NCBI GenBank assembly: GCA_016508695.1
Contig: VNKQ01000008.1
Location: forward strand, 1,550,001 to 1,614,000
Origin: Hyphodiscus hymeniophilus
Lineage: Eukaryota; Ascomycota; Leotiomycetes; Helotiales; Hyphodiscaceae
DNA: 64,000 nt
Reading direction: 5' to 3'
Shown: in pieces, positions 22,443-35,089 of the stretch
Layout of the letters: the number at the start of each line of letters is the position of its first letter
Position numbering within the stretch: position 1 is the first letter of the stretch
Translations under genes and position numbers: made by a program
The notes under the pieces: generated by a model
What the model saw: the letters and a program-made list of their open reading frames with translations, nothing else
Databases searched by the model: none
What the model was told of the DNA's origin: nothing

Positions 22443-24403
22443 ATGGACGTTACCAAATTTGTGATTACTGGGCGTGATAAAGCGAAGCTTTACGGAGATT
22501 CTGCATCCTATCGAACCCAGCTATCGAATCGTATTCACAACCTACGAAAGAAACTCGGCGTTGCGACCAAACCCCGCGCAAAATACACACCAAAACCCCC
22601 AATTACTGCAGAAGATATTGGACGCAATCATGAGTATGTAATGGATATATGCTGTCTACAAATAACTGCTAATTGCTCCAAAGATTCGCACAATTACTGC
22701 TCCTCACCTCGGAACGGGCATGGGCAAATGCCATGTCGATGCGCGAGGTCCATTCCTCTGAGAAGAAAGGCATAACAGGCTCGACTCGATCACACATAAT
22801 TTCTCGACTACACAAAGCCTCCAAATACGCGGACGAGCTTTTCAAACTCCTGACCGACCAGACACAGACCGGCGCAACTATTGAGGATGTCCTGGAGGCG
22901 CGTGCGTATGCTGCTTCACTGGATGGGGCCATGCAATTCGAGAAACAGAGTTGGGAAGCATGTGTAAAAAGTTACTCCGAAGCTAGGATCATATATAGTG
23001 CACTTGCATCATCTACAAAGAGTGACATCTTCAAGGATTTGTTGGAGGATCCTATTGATCAGAGTATACGATATGGAGCATATCAGATGAGGATGCCTCG
23101 AACGATCGCTGTCCCTGTTATTGCAAGAAAATACTTCCCTCGATCAGATACGGAGTTGGTATCACAAGTTGAGAAACTTGATTCAGATGTTTTGAATGAT
23201 CAGCCCACCAAGACGAAAGCGACAGCCGAGTCTGGAGATACACGGAAAAGAATCACATGGAGGTCAAGGACGGTGGATTTGGAGGATGCTGCTATAGCTA
23301 CAGCTTTAGCTTCAGTGGATAGTGCAGCTAGTAGATTGACAGAGACTCTAGCATCTGTTACAGTTACCAAGGACCGAGCTTCGGCTTATGATGATATCCT
23401 CATTGCGAGTCAGGATGCTGTCGACGCAACGAAACATGCGATCGACGAGTTGGTGGGCGAGGGAGTAGGACAAGGTGATAAACGAATGCAAAGCCTACAG
23501 ATCACAAAAACAAGCGTAAGTTACGACATGGTCAGTTGGCGGATAGGCCGCAACAGGGTACTCGTCGGCGAACGAGACGGAGCTGTTCTCGATGCACCCG
23601 TTGTCAAGCAGTCCAAAAAGAAGAACGCCAAGCCAGTCAAGGAAGAAGGAACTGGAAGGAAGCTAGCTCATCTTCGAGAGAAGGCCGTACTCTATGACTC
23701 CATTCTCCAAAGTTTGGATTCAATCAAGGAGCTTCCAGGAGTAGCGGCCGACTCATCATTCCGCGAAGAGTTGGATGCGAAGTATGGCTATTTCTCTGCA
23801 CTAAAGTGAGTCCCCCAAAAACGACCCGTGGCACTTTACTCACAGAGCTTCAGATGCCTAACAATAGCCCGCTCCCATGCCATCCTTTCCTCACCCAAGA
23901 ATGCCCTGGCCCTCCTCTCTCGCGCCCTCGAAAAGTCCACTACAGCACACTCCCACCTCTCCTCCACCATGGAAACGGACTCCAGATCACCCCCAAACAT
24001 CACCATATCCGCCGACGAAGCGGCATTCCTCCAAAACCTCCTCACAGCCGAGGTCCAACGCTACCGCGCCCTTGTCGAGCTTTCGAACCTCACCGAAAAA
24101 GCCTCCTCCACTACAAACAACCAACCCTTGGTCGAGCGTCTGAACGAATACCCGGCCAAGGAAGTCGATTTACAGAACTTAGTATCATATCCGCCCAAAT
24201 TGGAAGCTGTCCCTGTCAAACCGCTGTTCTTTGATGCTGCGTGGAATTACATCGAGTATCCAGGACGAGAAGTGAAGAGGGAGGCGCAGAATGGCGTTGT
24301 GGCAGAGAAGGGGGAAGTAAAGAGCAGACGGCCCAGCAGAAGAAAGGGTGGTTTGGGTTTGGGAGGTGATGGGGATTGTAGACAAGCTGCTAAAATACCA
24401 TGA
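22443..24403 (+). CDS. SRP68: Signal recognition particle subunit SRP68
   Basis: Exons 22443-22633, 22684-23805 and 23854-24403 give 620 aa. The N-terminus MDVTKFVITGRDKAKLYGD and the block YRTQLSNRIHNLRKKLG are characteristic of the SRP68 RNA-binding domain. GRNHEFAQLLLLTSERAWA is rebuilt exactly by splicing out intron 1. Further recognisable segments are AMSMREVHSS, HIISRLHKASKYADEL, YMR-type KYFPRSDTELV, and SYDMVSWRIGRNRVL. The C-terminal part should contact SRP72; the final ~40 residues are basic (KSRRPSRRKGG). SRP68/72 bind 7S-type RNA and remodel it for co-translational targeting to the ER. The ATG at 22443 is preferred over the GTG-started extension because it matches the family's start. 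Confidence 0.93.
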
Positions 24404-24649
24404 CCATTGCATGCCGAAGCTCGAAGTTTCACCGTTCGTGTTATAAGCGAGCGGGACCTATCCACCAAAATCGTGCTATCTTCTCTAGAGTATATACAGC
24501 TTTGTTTCTTAACAGCATAGCGAATCTCAACCCTAAGTGTCTGCCAGACGATAGATATGTAGCCATGAGCAACGATCAATGCAAATTTTATGTCTGTATT
24601 AACTTCCAAATGCTTTCGTCAAATTGGCAACCTGATCTCTCCAGTATAT

Positions 24650-27212
24650 TCACGGATTTGGTGGAGGGTGAGGATGTGACTGTGGACGCTTTTCCTCAAG
24701 TTCAATAGCTGATCCATTATCCGAAATCAAGCTCGCGCGACTCAAGGGGCTCTTTCCATTCCTAGCACCAGACGCTTGACCTTGAGGTACTGTCAGTGCC
24801 CCCGAACTCGCAGCTTCCAAAGGTGGCGTACCCTGTTGAGATGGTCCGTCACTTGGTGATGAGCCGAGGCTGTTGTAACTATTCGCGCGAGACTGTTCCT
24901 GACGTCCGAAATAATCTCCAGCCTCCTTACCCTCTTTGTGACTCTGCTCATCTAACATCTCGTAGGCATAACCTTGAGGCGACCCAGTCAAGTACGCACC
25001 TCCAGCAGCACGTTGATTTGCTTGAGCCATGGCGTATTTCTTTCGGTCTTCCTCTCCCATAATGCTTTCCACACGACGGGGCAAGTACACGGAGTTATTA
25101 CTTGTGCGTGCTGAGAGTCCACTGTCGAAGGAATCTCTAGATCGCATGGGATTTTGAGGCGGCCCACCCAAGGGACCGCCAGGCCCAATGCTCATCAGTG
25201 AGTCATTAACTTGGTCATACCATCCTCCTGGCAATAGCTCGGCAGCAGCAAATCGCCCGTCAAGCCTGTCTGGTGGTTGCAGAGGAATCGCCTTTCGAGC
25301 AATCCGGTTGTTTCTAGCTTCGGCAGCTGGTTTGAAGGTTTCTGGTACAATGTTGAGCTCATCACCGGCAGCATCAGCTTTTTCAATAACCTGCTGTGGC
25401 GTCGTGGTAGCATCTGCTGCACCAGCATCCGCTCGAGGTCCACCCCAGGTTCTTTGACCTGCAGTGAAAATACCATATACCATATACCACCAATTGAAGA
25501 AGGGGTTCAGGACGAACATCAATGGGTAAAGCCAGATCTTATAACGTTTCAGTTTTGCTCCAAAATAGATCATCAGCAGCCAGTTCAACCCAAGGGAAAT
25601 GCCAATGAACCCCACTGGTAGATCTGTGATCTTCTTGGAAGTGCTGATGAGTGAGATGACCATAATGAAGAAGAGTAAGGCAGTCGTTCGGATCGTGTTC
25701 TGCATGAATCGGATAATTGCGAGAATTGGATATCTTCTCCAGACTCGAACATCAGTCAACATACAAACCTCATTAGTAATGAACCCTAGAAACCATCGCC
25801 TACGCTGCTTTACTAGGGACTGGAATGTCTGGACCGCTTCAGTCTTGCAAAAAGCTGATGTGCACATCTGAATTTGATATCGCTTCTTAGCTCCAATCAT
25901 GAACAGATGCGTCAACCATCTGTCTTCACCGAGGTGACATTTTCCATAGTCAAAGAGGTCTTCGCATTGCTCTGCTTTGTCTGCGAAATAATATTTGGCC
26001 ATTCGTCGGAATGCTGAAAACCGAAGCATCGTCAAGGCTCCTGGAAGGCAAGTGACTGCTCCGCAGCCGGATTCAACAGTGCGTTCAAATAGTTGACCGT
26101 GGATGTACTCCATATCTTGCAGTAGCGTGATCAGACTGTGCTTTTTGGTAGTCGAGGTTATGACTCCGGTCATTGCCAACATATCTCTTGAGTTTCCTGG
26201 GCTCAACTCCATATCGTAAACGAAATTTTGAAGGCAAACGCGATCCAGTATACAATCGGAGTCGATGAACAGAATAAACAGATTATCATTCCGCTTTATA
26301 TACTCGGTATATACCTTATCGATGAGCTTGAAAGTGGCTTTCTGACAATGTCGCTTTCCCCCATGTGGAAACCGAGAGACGGTGACCCGTGCAGTCCGGT
26401 ATGTAACATCGATGCTCTTAGGATAGGTGTCGAGAGAAAGTGGGACACCTAGCTTCTCGATTGTGTTGAGATAAAGCTCGTCCTCTTGATCGCCATCAAA
26501 AGAGAGGAAAACATGGATACATGATGGAGGATAGTCGCAGTCAACCACAGAATCAACAGCTTTTACTAGAATTTCGGTCTTCTCCTTGTAACAAGGCATC
26601 ACGATAACCACCTTCGGAGCCGAGTTCTCATCGAGAATATTTTTGATTCGCTTTGTTCGTCCGAGGGAATGGGTCACCAATTGGTAGATGCAGAAGAGCC
26701 AAGGGATTGTCAGAAGGAAGGCGAACGACCAGAATCCGAACCATTGAAAAACAAAGACCATACTACTGGGAAAGTATTGTGTAACACTATCTGGCAATGG
26801 AAGCGTTACGACCATAATCGGCAGGAATATGCATCTAGATTCACGTCAGTAAAGTCGTGCCAATGCATTGTGAAATAGAATCAAGGATCGAGTTCGAACG
26901 AAACTTGGGAGACGTCTTACCTGAGAAGCGTGAACAGAATGGCAATCACTACTGCCACGACCTTCACAGACCAATGCTCAGCCTTTTGATAAACCTTGAT
27001 CAAGCAGTAGAGGAAAGCTCCAAGCCAGAGGAACCATTCGAGGAAGGCCGCTACCATCACTGACCCAACGATAGCCGTGTACACGATCTGTAGAGAACAA
27101 CACGTCAATTCTGAAGTCCGGATGGCAAAGCTAAACTCCGTCATCGTAGACTTGCCATTATTGTACAGGAAGTTTTACTCACGTCTTTTACAGGCCATGC
27201 CGATTGAGACAT
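24650..27212 (-). CDS. Chitin synthase, class VI/VII type
   Basis: Reverse-strand exons 27183-27212, 26921-27087 and 24650-26834 give 793 aa. Exon 1 codes only ten residues (MSQSAWPVKD). A hydrophobic N-terminus with two to three membrane segments leads to a GT2 glycosyltransferase core: VVIVMPCYKEK, HVFLSFDGDQED, LFILFIDSDCI, the CLPGALTMLR block and GEDRWLTHL. The product-binding QRRRW signature lies at about residue 409. Two or three more membrane segments follow (TALLFFIMVISLIS, IGISLGLNWLLMIYF), then a ~260-residue hydrophilic tail with MSIGPGGPLGGPP. The enzyme polymerises UDP-GlcNAc into chitin at the plasma membrane. Size and the lack of a myosin motor fit the small class VI/VII enzymes of filamentous fungi; choosing between the two needs a tree. 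Confidence 0.9.
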
Positions 27213-28541
27213 TTTTTTTTCAGATAAGCCGGGCGTCTTTCGAAGTCGCGCAATGGTATCTCCTGGTGTCCTTGTGAAGTTCTTGGATGGGGATTATATA
27301 TCGAGGTAGAGTAGAGCTGTACTCTCGGAAAAGAGTGACTTTGCTGGCAACCTGCAGGGACCCGTGAACCACATGCACTTGGAAGTGGAAGACTGCAGGT
27401 GAACGTGTCACTATAGGTCTGCCTTGTTTGGAAGATATCATAGGAAGCTCCTTTGGTTAAACTTACTTAGGAGGAGATTCGGAATGTGATGATGGGATGA
27501 ATTGCTTTGAAGTGAGTTGTTGTGGGAAGGCCGAGCGTAGTAGCTGGATTCGGTCAATTTGACAATGGGACGAGGTTGGAGAAAGCGCGACCGCTTGACC
27601 TACCACACCCACCAAAAGCATAGACTGGAGAGGAGTAACTCAATAATAATTAAAAAAAGAGAAAGAAAGGCACGAGTAACTATCGTTGACACGTATCAAA
27701 AAGGGTACAAAAGTCTATGCATAATGAACGAATCCCAGGCTTCCACAGCCACAATTATTGCAGTTACTGCAGTACAAGTACGACTCATTCCGCGCACTCC
27801 AATCAACTTCGATGATAACACATTGACCATCCATTGTGCCTTGCATGTGGCAGTAAGAGCTTTAGGATGTCTGGGTATTGACATAATACCTGAATCGTCC
27901 GCTGTACTCTATTCATAGCGGTAGACTATCTTATACGGTACCTCTCAGCCCTCCGGTGCGTGATTTGAACCGGAGAAGCGCAGCAATTTGCTTCACGTAA
28001 GTTGAAAAGCTTGACGCAAGTAAGGGAATGTTTTCAGCCGCTCTGTCTCTCGGCGATCGTTTGTGGTATGCTAAGCAGCAGATAAGCAACAATGAAACCT
28101 CTTCTGCATTCCTGTCGAAGCCTTTCCACGCAGCACATCCCCTCCGCCCTCCTAGAATCGTCTACCCACCACCAAGAGGCACAGTATAGCACCGCCAATT
28201 CCAGTACAATCTTAACATCTCAGTCTCATTCCACCCAAGTGGTAACCACCCACAAAGTGGTTACCACCATATCACCATCGGCCGTGGTAGACAAGAGCGC
28301 GCTCAGTCTCAATCGATCATTCTCGGCCGCCTGTGGCGAACGGGATCAATCCCGGGTGATTCGCATCGATGAATTAGAAGTAGCAGTATAAGCCAGCCAA
28401 GCTGAACTCGGCAGCTAATAACTACAAGCTATCACGTCCTACAAAAACGTCCAAGCAAGGACACAGTCAGCACTCATATATCATACAAGCATTATAACAT
28501 AGCAGTAAATAATCATTTAGGTCACTTCCACAAGTCGGACG
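27213..28541. other. Intergenic region between chitin synthase 5' end and UPF2 3' end
   Basis: The proximal part should be the chitin synthase promoter. An open + strand frame of 99 codons (28092-28391) begins MKPLLHSCRSLS and contains a VVTTHKVVTT peptide repeat, but I see no homology signal or splice partners and do not call it a gene. It contains the perfect hairpin at 28239-28267. Confidence 0.45.
28239..28267. repeat. Perfect 11-bp inverted repeat with 7-nt loop
   Basis: GTGGTAACCAC (28239-28249), seven unpaired bases, then GTGGTTACCAC (28257-28267). The two arms are exact reverse complements. It is not followed by a T-run, so it is not terminator-like. It may be a dimer binding site or simply a short cruciform. 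Confidence 0.8.
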
Positions 28542-31500
28542 CTACTTGTCGCCATCGGGTTTGGATGCAGCGTGCGCTTTCAAGATCTCCTTCCTCGACA
28601 TTGTCCCAGCGCCGTTCTTGCGATGGACTATGGGTTGTGATTGTCCAGCATAGACTCGGGGAGGGGCAACATCGGGAAGAAATTCACCACCGAGGGGCTT
28701 TCTTGAACTCGACCTTGAGGGGCGGCGTAATTGAGAATTGGTGGTTTCCGGAAGAGACTTTTGTTCAGAATAGGGTACAGACCAATCGACATCACTAAGC
28801 TGCAACTTCCTGGCGCGCTGCCCGTTACGATTGTTTCCCGACTTGTCAGGTCTGGGGTAGTTCGTTGCGGCAGTTTTATCGAGACCTGCGTCGGAATTGT
28901 GAATATTGGGGTTGGAGAATTTGTAGGGTTGTAATGAATCACCATCTTGCTCTTCGCCATCTCGAAGATCGTAATTCAGGACTAAATTCTTGATCCGCTG
29001 CTGTTCTTCCCGCTCGGCAGCTTGTTGCGTTTTCATCGCGATTGCGAATGTGGAGTCAGAGGGCAAAGCTACAGTACGCGTCTAGGAGAGGTTAGGAATA
29101 GTTCAAAAGTTAGACTTGGCTCCGAAACCGACCTGTTGACGGTTACCTCGCTTTGTGAGGAGTGAGAAAGCCATTGTGCCAGTCGGTGCACTACTGGGAG
29201 TGGCTGATTCTTCAGGGAAGGGGTCGCTTGAAGTGGCAGCTTCTTTGCGTCTCATTGGAAGAGGAACATCAAAGGTAGCTTTACGTTCGTGCTTTCGCGA
29301 TTCTAGACTTTCAGCCATCATCTTTGCATACTCACGCTCGAAGTCTGCCTCTTCTTCAGGGTCAATTTCTTCCTCCTGTCTGGTCACGACGATAGATTCT
29401 TCTTCTGAGTCAGTACCTGGAGCAGAGTTTGCAGGTTCCCCGACACTCTCAGCCTGTTTCAGAGTTAGTAAAGTAGTAGTTGATTGTATCGAGTAACTCA
29501 CATCAACGTCTGATTCCGAGTCCGAGTCTTCTTCCACATCGCCGGGCCCGACGTCCGCATCAGCTTCGGCATCGCCTATTCCATCCTCAGAGAGACCATC
29601 GCTATCGACATCTTCAGGCTCAGCGACCTTATCAATTCCAGCAGTTTTCTGGTCCTGGGCCATAGCAAGCTGGAAAGCACGGCTTGCCTCCTCCACGTTT
29701 GAAGCAAGCTTCCACTGGGGTCTGGTCAAAGCGAAGACATCTTGAATAATGAACTCAATGTCCATGGGAAGAGACTCCTTCGTGTAGATGTAATACTGGA
29801 AAAAGGAAAGGAAATAATCCAGCTTTTTGCCTGCAATACCGCGATTGAAGAATATGCCACAAGTCTCAAGTAGTGTAGCTACAAGACGAATTCTGAAGAA
29901 ATCATCTGGCATGTCGAAAGGATTGATTCGGCCGGGCATGGGTGGACCTCCGTGCCCAAATGTCATGAGTCGATACATGGTATCAAAGATGACCGGATGA
30001 TCAAGCATGCGAAAATTGTAAAGCTCAGCAAGGTATTTGACTTCAGCAATTCGGCGTTGGTTGAATTGGAAGTCATTTTGCTCCAGACCGAGAACTATAT
30101 ACTCGAGGACGTTATCGATGACTTTGATAACGAAATCCTGGTGGTAGCGGTAAAGTGCACCTGCGAGGATAGCAAGCAAATGAATGTTGCCGTACTTGAC
30201 TTTACCCGGCTTCGAGAATATTTTCTCTAGGATTGTGACAACCTGCAACGGGTTAGCTATCACATTACTCAAGAGATAAAAGTATATTACCTCTGGCTCC
30301 TCCCAGTGAAGTCTTCGAATTTGCTTCAGGATTCGAGTGTAGTTGCGGCTGTTCATATCCAAGTATATTAACTTTCGAATGAACAAATCTATAGGAGTCC
30401 GCTCCTTCTGCTGTATGGCAGCTCTGACCGGAGGATCGACATAGTAAACGGCGTTCTCGATCAGCATCTTCTCTTGCTGTCCGATATGCTGCACTGACTT
30501 CTTGCGTTTCAATGTCTCAAGGAAGGAGGTCATACGTGGCGAGGTCTCCGGATTTCGGAGCAGATATCGCCCACAGTTCTCAAGCAAATTGCAGATGATC
30601 TCGATGTTCATTCTTGAAAAGTCGTCAAGACTAACTTTCAAGCAATGGAAGATGACATGTTCCGGGACTACACCAAATTTGGTCAATTCTGCCAAATAGC
30701 GGATGTTTCCCAGTCGAGCCTGACCCAAGAATTCTTTCTCTTTGCGTCTTTGCAAGCTTCGGAATTCTTGGTCCAAATGATCGACCAAGCCTTTTGTGAC
30801 ATCAGGCATATATTTACCGAGAGTAGCGACGAGTCGAGAGTAGGAGGGTAATAAGTCGCTACGTCCTTTGGGAATCTCTTGGACTGCCTTGACCAGACGA
30901 TTGCGGGAAGCCTTCGAGTTAAGGAAGCAGAAGTCAATAGCAGCCTGATCAATCAAATCCTTGCTGGTGAGATCTGGAAGCCGTGCTAGGAGGGCATCGA
31001 CTTGGGCTCCGATGGTCTTATTGGCAATGGTCGTGGATTGATCGTCCTCGGTAAGTTTATTCGGAATAGCGGCCTCCGCAGGCTCGGCTGGGTCGACTTT
31101 CTTGCCGACTTGCTCATCCGTATCGGTTTTCTTCTTCTTGCCATCCTCAAGCAGCATTCCAGGAACCTTGCCCTTCAGATCAACTAGATTCTCGTAGTAT
31201 CTTCTCTCATCTTCATCCTCCCAGATACCAGCACCATCCCCTTCGCCTCGAAGGTATTCACCCGTCTTCACAAGTCCAATACCTCCATTGCCGGCCGCAG
31301 AAGAATCCTCCGAATCTTTGAGATCTGGCATTTCGCTACCAAGAGCGTCTGCAAGTACCTGGGCATTTGACACGAGTCGCTCCTGTGCCTTGACCACCTT
31401 TTCATAGCTTGCTTGGCGGTCCTCAAACACTTGACCAGATTTGACGTATGCTTCCGCATCTTTTCTTGCTTGCTTGACAATAGCCTTCTGATCGCGAATG

Positions 31501-32552
31501 AGATGAGCCTTGACGTCTTCGAAATATCGTTTCAAGATATTACGAAATCTTTCTTGAAGCTCTGGTGCAGCAAGTGGAGAATCATCGGCCGTCTCGCTCG
31601 CCGTTGGTGCCTCGTCAAATGAATCTTCATCTGCCTCTCCGGCACCGTTTGTATGGTTCGTGGCACCATCCTCTTCGACCGTTTTCCGCCCTTCAGATCC
31701 AGCTTCTTTCACTCCCAAGATGTCCCAGCCAAAAGTCTTCACGAACGTAGCCAGCAGAGGTAAGTTTGCGTGCTCTCGATCATGACCCAACAAATCCTTG
31801 AGAACCTCGAGAGGGAATGGCTCCGCTCCACCTCCTTTTCCTGCTCCATTGGCCTTTGATTTGCTCTCTGAAACTTTAGCAGAAGATACGCCGAGCGATT
31901 CCTTGCCCCTTGATGCATCGTCAGGACGGCTGACATCATCTAAAGTCTTCAAAGCTCCCACCAGCCATAACTCAGTGACCACCCTCAAGAGTACTCTCTG
32001 ACGCGTAATGCGCTCCTTTTCTTCCTTTTCCCTGGCATCTGCAGCAAGGGTCTTGAGCAGTGACTTCTCCGGAGTAGCTAATCCCTTGCCCACAAGCCAT
32101 CCAAGAAACTCTGTAAATTCGGCGGGTCCGAAACGTTGATGCAATGCGCTGACAATTTCCACTCCTGCCTCAATTTCTCCCGGAGACTTCAGTCTGCACA
32201 GTCCTTCGTAGCAAGCGGATATAATCTCAGATAAGTATTTGTGTAGGCTGAGGGTTCGGATTTCTTGTTGGAAGGTGCTGAGGGTCGCAGCTGTGACAGC
32301 AGTTCGGAGTCGCTTTATGAAAGCGGTATTTTTCTTCAGGGATGAGTCGAGGGACTTGTTCACCTGGTACACATCTGTAGGATTGTGTTAGAAAATAGCA
32401 TGTGGTATGTTGGAAGTACCGGTATCTCACCCTTCTCCCCATTCCAAGCGCGGGCGTTCAATCCGCGCAATTCACCTTTAGTCCTTCAGATCAGCAAACA
32501 TTTCCACGTCTCCGAGACCTTCCAAGGACTTACGCTTCCTCTTGCGATCCAT
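28542..32552 (-). CDS. UPF2: Nonsense-mediated mRNA decay factor UPF2 (NMD2)
   Basis: Six reverse-strand exons give 1,249 aa: 32534-32552, 32431-32475, 30291-32374, 29502-30242, 29133-29453 and 28542-29081. The two small first exons restore MDRKRKRELRGLNARAWNGE, leading into DVYQVNKSLDSSLKKNTAF. Three MIF4G-type helical domains follow; good landmarks are FCFLNSKASRNRLVKAV, LARLGNIRYLAEL-type text, HWEEPEVVTILEKIF, and KVKYGNIHLLAILAGALYRY. An acidic Asp/Glu/Ser-rich region precedes the C-terminal Upf1-binding part, which begins FSLLTKRGNRQQTRTVALP once the last intron is removed. UPF2 bridges UPF1 and UPF3 on transcripts with premature stops. Two internal introns are 48 nt, in phase 0 and free of stops, so an unspliced frame reads through them; their positions come from the conserved protein on each side. 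Confidence 0.93.
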
Positions 32553-34837
32553 GATAGTCGACCTAGGCGTGCTCAAGCACCGCGGCGGGCTGTGAACGAA
32601 GACGTATGTTGTGCCCTTCTCTCATGCCCCCACATTTGACTTCTAGGGACTTATGTAGGACCAGTGGAAGTACGACTTTGCAGAAGCAGTGAAATGCATC
32701 TGAATCGGTTGTTACTACACAGGTATGTCTGCTCGATTGCTTGCCAAATATGTGAAGTCCGGGGGTTTTGTCGGTCCAACAATAATTTGGTGATGTCCCG
32801 CACTCAAGATTTCGTGCGCATCAGGTTGAATCGAGATAGCTTCGCTTAAAGCGGCAACGTTTCTGATTAGCGCGACTTCTCGATTCGAGCCCCTTCTGGC
32901 AGAAAACCTTCAAAACTCATTTATATTCTGACTTTATTGTTTATGTGAAACAGTCGTGTTCTCATTGCGTCTTATGGTAGGTTTGTTTGTAACAACCGGC
33001 AGGTAAAACACTCACATGAACTGACCTGCTCTGTTTGCCCAATGTCTCGTGGTTGGTGGTCCTTGCCACTTGATTCAACGCGTCGAGACAGTCAGTGACG
33101 GGGTTCCTTTCAGGAAACACATCGTTCCAGACCTCTTACACAAAATCTGGAATGCAGAGGTTTTCGTAACGGGAAAGATCTCTTCCCAGCTGTGTTTCCA
33201 ACCGAGGATCTCCCTCATAACGCTTTGAGCCTGTCGAGCTTGCGCAAGACATATTGAACATCAGCAACGAGGGATGGAAATTGTTGGACCGAGAGGGAGA
33301 GCCTCAATGTCCGCCATCATCAATCGTCTCCCAGTCAATGAGAGGCTACGTGGCTGCGCTTGCCCCCTCCAAGCCGGTCCGTAGTCACTTTTTCCCACAT
33401 ATGATGGCTTATTATTTGGTACCGAAGAAAAACGTTGTCGATGAATGACGCTCTTTCTTACGCCTTGGAGTACCAAAGTGAATCTCACCTAGCGTTTGAT
33501 GGTCGCACAACCATAGTCTGTCTGTATCAAGACTTGTTGGTTACCACCCTGCCTAGCATACATCTGTGCTGTTCAATATCGCCAAATCACAAGTTCCACG
33601 ATCTTCTGGAGATCAAGTCATTACAATGGCCGTATTCGAATCCATAGCTAGCAGTCATCCGGTGGTAGTCCAACCGGTGCGGACTCAGTATTTTCTGTGA
33701 TCTCTCTAGACCCGTGCGACGTCACTTTTCTCGCTCATCATTTCTCGCAACGTTGCTGTTCTAGAAGTCTCCTTGTTTCGGCAGCAACGCCGTTACTAGT
33801 CGAGGCTCGTCGAAGATGTAAGTATCTGGTTATATGGCCACAGCGCGCATTCGGCTGGCAGGGCCTTTCTTTAATCTTGTTTCGTGGTGACACTGAATTA
33901 CGGTGATAATTAATTCGTTGCAGAATGAATTGCATTGGACGGAGATGGACTAATGAGGGGAGAGTTCTCTGTCAATCGAATACTTTTTTCGAAATAACAG
34001 TGCACTTTCCGCTGGATCAATACCCAGATGTTTCAAGGGGCTTCAGCATCCACGCCTGTAGTCCCAGAACATTCGTGCTCATTAACAACTCAACTCCGCT
34101 TTGAGCACTTAGTGGTTATTCCAGAATTGTTTCTTACCACCCTTTTTTCTTTTTGGTTATGTACCTCCTACCGGAGAAGCCATGTAGCAAGTAGCCACTG
34201 GCCTTCTTTGGACATGGGGTAAGTCCATTCTCCCCTTAGGAGACATTTGTCAGCTGACGGAACTGGAGAATTTATTCTAAGTAGAAATAGCCCACCTTGG
34301 AGGGTAGGGAGTAGTGGAGAGGGTATCAATCTCTCTAGCAGGCTGCCTCTCCAACAATCCTTAGGGATTGTAGTTCGATGAAGTCAACGTGGAATGGACG
34401 CTCTGGAATCGTCCCCGGACGTTGAGTCGTACGGACGCTGACTTTCGGTCCAATGCGGATTCCCGGTCTGTTGACCTTTTCTGATAGTCTACCAATGCTG
34501 ATTTTTTCTTCGCAACAAGATCGTGCTAATAAGCATGGGAAAATCGCACCGAATTAAAATCCCCTAGTATAAAGGCTGGACTTAGAGCCTTCCAAGCATG
34601 ACCTTCAACTTGAAAAGATCCCCTGCTAGGAATGGGAAGTTTACACAGGATTTGCAAAGTATTTCCATGGAATCGACCCATTCAGAATTGATATTTCTTT
34701 CGTGCCATAGCTCGATTTCCAGCGCCGTGGCGTTGAGAGCCGGCTACTGCGCATTGGGTTAGAGGTGTTGTGATCCACCAGCATGGAACCGGAGAAGCTC
34801 GATCTTGCGGCTTGCTGGCCAATAAGAGTGGCTCTCT

Positions 34838-34843
34838 CTTATC
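34838..34843. promoter_or_regulatory. GATA-factor (AreA/NIT2-type) site
   Basis: CTTATC, the complement of GATAAG, the form often used by global nitrogen regulators of filamentous fungi. It lies 61 bp from the NIT4-type palindrome and about 480 bp before the nitrate reductase start. Single GATA sites are common by chance; position is the main support. Confidence 0.35.
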
Positions 34844-34903
34844 AGCAATCGTAAACATCGAATTGACGACAAAGATCCGAGGGGAATCTCTCATTTTGAG
34901 AGA

Positions 34904-34911
34904 TCCGCGGA
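34904..34911. promoter_or_regulatory. NIT4-type nitrate regulator palindrome
   Basis: TCCGCGGA is an exact match to the 8-bp palindrome described for Neurospora NIT4, the Zn2Cys6 nitrate-specific activator (Aspergillus NirA uses a related asymmetric site). It stands about 415 bp upstream of the nitrate reductase start codon, where such sites normally act together with GATA elements. Confidence 0.55.
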
Positions 34912-35083
34912 AGAGTGATTGTCGACCCACTGCTTCTCCCTGCAGCAGTCTGCATACCAGAAGCTCCAACGAGTAGAGGGAATTGGCAGATATACGGCCA
35001 GGGCTGATTCCATCGAGTAAATGTTTTTCATTGGTACTTCTGGAGAAGTGCGTTGTGCTACCTTTCAACTCGTCGCCTTCGAC

Positions 35084-35089
35084 CTTATC
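35084..35089. promoter_or_regulatory. GATA-factor (AreA/NIT2-type) site, proximal
   Basis: A second CTTATC, about 240 bp before the nitrate reductase start. With the site at 34838 it flanks the NIT4-type palindrome. Confidence 0.35.

Noticed and set aside
27950..28010. B-box-like GGTTCAAATC on the reverse strand, suggesting a tRNA
   Set aside because: The flanking bases do not form a T-stem, and no matching A box or acceptor stem was found.
28092..28391. Open frame of 99 codons between chitin synthase and UPF2
   Set aside because: No recognisable domain, no clear promoter or splice partner; Ser/Thr-rich composition arises easily by chance. The hairpin inside it is reported instead.
32640..34600. 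Transposon relic or RIP-mutated DNA in the long UPF2-niaD interval
   Set aside because: No terminal repeats, no remnants of transposase or reverse transcriptase reading, and no strong shift to A+T were seen.
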